This document shows positions 62,367 to 64,000 of a stretch of DNA of 64,000 nt, one piece after another. The notes beneath the pieces were generated by a model, which was not told the origin of the DNA, searched no databases, and was given only the letters and a program-made list of their open reading frames with translations. Origin of the DNA: Sphingobium sp. CAP-1 (lineage in GTDB: Bacteria > Pseudomonadota > Alphaproteobacteria > Sphingomonadales > Sphingomonadaceae); assembly GCF_009720145.1 (NCBI RefSeq), contig NZ_CP046252.1, positions 2,232,001 to 2,296,000 on the forward strand, given 5' to 3'. The stretch's first letter is position 1. Each line of letters opens with the position of its first letter. A program made the position numbers and the translations under genes.

Positions 62367-63350
62367 CTAAACCCGAAGGACGCAAGCGCCCCAGGTAAAG
62401 CCGCCGCCCATCGCCTCCAGCACCACCAGATCGCCGCCCTTGATACGGCCGTCGCGCATCGCGACATCGAGCGCCAGCGGCACCGACGCGGCGGAGGTAT
62501 TGGCATGGCGATCGACCGTCATGACAACGCGCTCCGGCGGCAGCTTGAGCTTGCGCGCGGTCGCGTCGAGGATGCGGGCATTGGCCTGATGCGGCACCAG
62601 CCAGTCGATGTCGGCGGGGGTCAGGCCGGCCAGGTCCATCGCTTCCTTCAGCACCGAGGCGAGGTTTACCACGGCGTGACGGAACACTTCCTGCCCCTTC
62701 ATCCGCAGCTTGCCCACCGTCTGAGTCGTGGACGGGCCGCCATCGACATAGAGAAGCTGGTTGTGGCGGCCGTCGGCATGGAGCTTTGCAGCGAGGATGC
62801 CGCGCGCCTTTTGGGTATCCTGGCCCGCCTCGCTCTCTTCCGCGCCCAGCACGATCGCGCCGGCGCCGTCGCCGAACAGGACGCAGGTGGCGCGGTCTTC
62901 CCAGTCGAGGATGCGGCTGAAGGTTTCCGATCCGATCACCAGCGCGCGTTGGGCCGCGCCCGAACGGATCATGCTGTCGGCCACCGTCACGGCGTAGAGG
63001 AAGCCCGAACAGACGGCGGCCACGTCGAAGGCGACGCAATCGTCGATGCCCAGCGCCGCCTGCACCTTGGTCGCGGCGGCGGGGAAAGTCTGATCCGGGG
63101 TCGCGGTCGCCAGGATGATGAGGTCGATATCCTGCGCGGTAAGGCCGGCGGCCTCAAGCGCGGCCCGCGCCGCGTCGGTCGCCAGCGTGGCGGTGGTTTC
63201 GCCGTCACCCGCAATGTGGCGATTGCGGATGCCGGTGCGTTCGACGATCCATTCGTCGCTGGTGTCCACCATCTCCGCCAGTTCGGCGTTGCTGACGGTG
63301 CGGACGGGCAGGGCCGAGCCCGTGCCGAGCAAAATGGACCGGCGGATCAC
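62367..63350 (-). CDS. fabH: 3-oxoacyl-ACP synthase III
   Basis: A 327-residue condensing enzyme starting fatty-acid synthesis from acetyl-CoA and malonyl-ACP. Catalytic Cys in DVAAVCSGFLYAV, His in VPHQANARI, Asn in HANTSAASVPLAL; C-terminal GGGFTWGACVLRV. Its ATG overlaps the plsX stop. Complete and canonical. Confidence 0.97.
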   Translation of the reverse strand: MIRRSILLGTGSALPVRTVSNAELAEMVDTSDEWIVERTGIRNRHIAGDGETTATLATDAARAALEAAGLTAQDIDLIILATATPDQTFPAAATKVQAALGIDDCVAFDVAAVCSGFLYAVTVADSMIRSGAAQRALVIGSETFSRILDWEDRATCVLFGDGAGAIVLGAEESEAGQDTQKARGILAAKLHADGRHNQLLYVDGGPSTTQTVGKLRMKGQEVFRHAVVNLASVLKEAMDLAGLTPADIDWLVPHQANARILDATARKLKLPPERVVMTVDRHANTSAASVPLALDVAMRDGRIKGGDLVVLEAMGGGFTWGACVLRV

Positions 63351-64000
63351 TTGACGGGCTGCTCCAGCTTCGACGCGGCGACGGACAGCGACTGGATGTC
63401 CGCAATGTCGGCGGCGATGCGCCGGGTGATATCTTCTTCCAGCAGGCGAGCGGCGACATGGACGGCGTTGGCCACGCCCTTTTCATCCGCGCTGCCATGG
63501 CTTTTCACGACCACGCCATTGAGGCCCAGGAATACCGCGCCATTATGGTTGTTGGGGTCGAGATGATGTTTGAGCATATACATGGCCGGCTTCGAGATCA
63601 GGAAGCCGATTTTCGAGCGGATCGAACTGGTGAACGCCTTGCGCAGCACGTCGGTAACGAAGCGGGCAGTGCCTTCGGCGGTCTTGAGCGCGACATTGCC
63701 GGAAAAGCCGTCGCACACGATCACGTCGGCGTCGCCACGGGCGATCTTGTCGCCTTCGGTAAAGCCGTCAAACTGGAGCGGGAGATTTTCAGCGGCGCGC
63801 AGCACGGCGGCGGCGTCGCGAATCTCGTCCGTGCCCTTGAGTTCTTCGGTGCCGATGTTGAGCAGACGGACGCGCGGCCGATCCAGATCGAAGGCGATGC
63901 GCGAATAGGCCGCGCCCATGACCGCGAACTGGACGAGGTTGCGGGCGTCGCATTCGGTATTGGCGCCCAGATCGAGCATGACGACATCATTGTCGCCCAG
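63347..64000 (-). CDS. plsX: Phosphate acyltransferase PlsX (5' end outside window)
   Basis: The C-terminal 217 or so residues of PlsX, which makes acyl-phosphate from acyl-ACP for phospholipid synthesis. Motifs: VMLDLGANTECDARNLVQFAVMG, RVRLLNIGTEELKGTD, DVIVCDGFSGNVALKTAEG, and GLNGVVVKSHGSAD. The frame is open to the window edge. Overlaps fabH by 4 bp in the standard plsX-fabH operon. Confidence 0.96.
   Translation of the reverse strand: MGDNDVVMLDLGANTECDARNLVQFAVMGAAYSRIAFDLDRPRVRLLNIGTEELKGTDEIRDAAAVLRAAENLPLQFDGFTEGDKIARGDADVIVCDGFSGNVALKTAEGTARFVTDVLRKAFTSSIRSKIGFLISKPAMYMLKHHLDPNNHNGAVFLGLNGVVVKSHGSADEKGVANAVHVAARLLEEDITRRIAADIADIQSLSVAASKLEQPVK

Noticed and set aside
1..64000. CRISPR arrays, rRNA genes, retrons or phage structural genes
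   Set aside because: I looked for regularly spaced short repeats and for such genes and saw none in the window.

Overview
The window looks like a chromosomal segment of a sphingomonad (Alphaproteobacteria, Sphingomonadales), about 62-65% G+C by eye. The right-hand 7 kb is ordinary chromosome with the usual alphaproteobacterial order plsX-fabH-ihfA-merR. Nearly everything to the left of a tRNA-Leu(CAG) gene at 56.7 kb appears to belong to a large integrated element. A tyrosine integrase abuts the 3' end of that tRNA, and a relaxase/ICE-maintenance module lies at 5-18 kb. The left end of the element is outside the window.

Region 1 (1-4.57 kb) is one very large minus-strand gene running off the left edge. 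Its product has an N-terminal Mrr-like PD-(D/E)XK nuclease motif, a long helical repeat region and a PIN-like segment, which is a defence-like architecture. Region 2 (5.0-15 kb) is an ICE backbone: relaxase, lytic transglycosylase, TraF-type S26 peptidase, a small excisionase-like HTH protein, DUF736, secreted thermonuclease, ParB-like protein, DUF2958 and ArdC.

Region 3 (15.1-17.9 kb) looks like a quorum-sensing/excision control cassette. A DUF2285 protein and an XRE repressor diverge around a perfect 18-bp palindrome. Beside them is a LuxI - Fe/2OG dioxygenase - DUF6499/DUF2285 operon. The last gene is read only through a +1 frameshift at a CCC-UGA site. The parts resemble the FseA/QseM/QseC circuit of the Mesorhizobium symbiosis island, with an added oxygenase.

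Region 4 (18.1-33.6 kb) is a sulfated-substrate locus. A LacI regulator, a formylglycine-generating enzyme (sulfatase maturase) and a sulfatase share two matching operators. Facing them is a six-gene minus-strand operon: TonB receptor, GH3 glycosidase and four more sulfatases. Region 5 (33.7-46.1 kb) holds an XRE/DUF2975 pair, a second TonB receptor, an AtsA-type arylsulfatase, two SDRs, a TetR regulator, a 3-beta-HSD-like dehydrogenase with a C-terminal zinc-ribbon-like tail, and a ketosteroid-dehydrogenase-like flavoprotein. Together these suggest uptake, desulfation and oxidation of a sulfated alicyclic or steroid-like compound.

Region 6 (46.3-54.1 kb) contains a cytochrome c-glucose dehydrogenase fusion and decayed cargo. 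An IS21-family element sits between the 3' part of a TonB receptor gene and the 3' part of a sulfatase gene. A glycoside hydrolase remnant and an orphan Tat signal peptide follow. Region 7 (54.15-56.8 kb) has a hypothetical protein, the integrase (its Shine-Dalgarno lies inside a hairpin) and tRNA-Leu. Region 8 (56.9-64 kb) is core chromosome with glyoxalase genes and a tandem pair of small secreted paralogues. No LuxR, coupling protein or mating-pair genes are visible, so self-transfer cannot be judged from this window.
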